Source: Pseudomonadota bacterium
Lineage (GTDB): Bacteria; Myxococcota_A; Polyangia; Polyangiales; Polyangiaceae
Direction: 5' to 3'
NCBI GenBank assembly: GCA_023431345.1
Contig: JAEYWK010000130.1
Span: forward strand, 1-25,404
Length of the DNA: 25,404 bases
Of this stretch, positions 25,321 through 25,404 are shown piece after piece; the stretch's first letter is position 1; the number at the start of each line of letters is the position of its first letter. Made by a program: the position numbers and the translations under genes. The notes under the pieces were generated by a model. The model ran no database searches. It was not told where the DNA came from and was given only the letters and a program-made list of their open reading frames with translations.

Positions 25321-25404
25321 GCGCCAATTCGCAGACGCCGGTAGCGGGAGCGTTTGCGGACGAGAGGGCCTGCTTGTCGGTGGGTTGCGAGACGCCCGAC
25401 ACCC

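Larger units (their letters stand above)
24988..25404. other. Non-coding upstream region of the hybrid histidine kinase gene
   Basis: The 417 bases before the kinase start hold no gene I can support. Frames here are Arg/Pro/Ala-rich and have no recognisable domain. The stretch contains an imperfect 17-base direct repeat (25175-25223) and a degenerate hexamer repeat (25253-25320). A gene may begin beyond the right edge. Confidence 0.55.

Noticed and set aside
24988..25402. Minus-strand frames upstream of the histidine kinase (to 25173, and another to 25402)
   Set aside because: Low-complexity Arg/Pro/Ser/Ala sequence, no domain, and the region shows hexamer and direct repeats more typical of intergenic DNA.

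Overview
The window is very GC-rich, with codon third positions almost always G or C, tightly packed genes and long spurious antisense frames. Gly/Ser- or Gly/Ala-linker secreted enzymes, a degenerate Ser/Thr kinase with a membrane anchor, a PP2C phosphatase, a hybrid histidine kinase and GGNNNN hexamer repeats between genes all suggest a myxobacterium (Myxococcota, Polyangiales/Sorangium-like). This is inferred from style; no marker gene is present.

Layout. 1-2396 (+): the 3' end of a CE3-type acetylxylan esterase, then a membrane-anchored pseudokinase. 2384-9442: a one-carbon/methionine block. A minus-strand operon glyA-folB-(divergent methylenetetrahydrofolate reductase-like gene) has overlapping genes. 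Next to it are two convergent metR paralogues, the first divergent from glyA and the second divergent from metE. GlyA supplies methylene-folate, MetE uses methyl-folate to make methionine, and MetR classically controls both genes. 9426-11406 (-): NAD(P)H-hydrate dehydratase nnrD, a histidine phosphatase translationally coupled to it, and a small Cys-containing protein. 11503-14364: a PP2C phosphatase (+), a 5'-truncated fasciclin (FAS1) gene remnant (-) and a DUF2252 gene (-).

14579-17701 (+): three genes in one operon, a GTP cyclohydrolase II-like protein, DUF1688 and uracil phosphoribosyltransferase. This is the core set of the URC uracil-catabolism pathway first described in yeasts (URC1, URC4, URC6), and is the clearest distinctive system here. 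17833-20553 (+): a lipoprotein-like pectate lyase with calcium-binding type 3 repeats and a secreted PAP2 phosphatase. 20645-25404: a DUF1428 gene, a small exported protein of unknown function, a FAD oxidoreductase with a C-terminal Rieske domain, and a PAS-histidine kinase-receiver hybrid preceded by a non-coding stretch with direct and hexamer repeats.

No tRNA, rRNA, CRISPR array, insertion sequence or prophage gene was recognised. All assignments come from reading motifs by eye; no database search was run.
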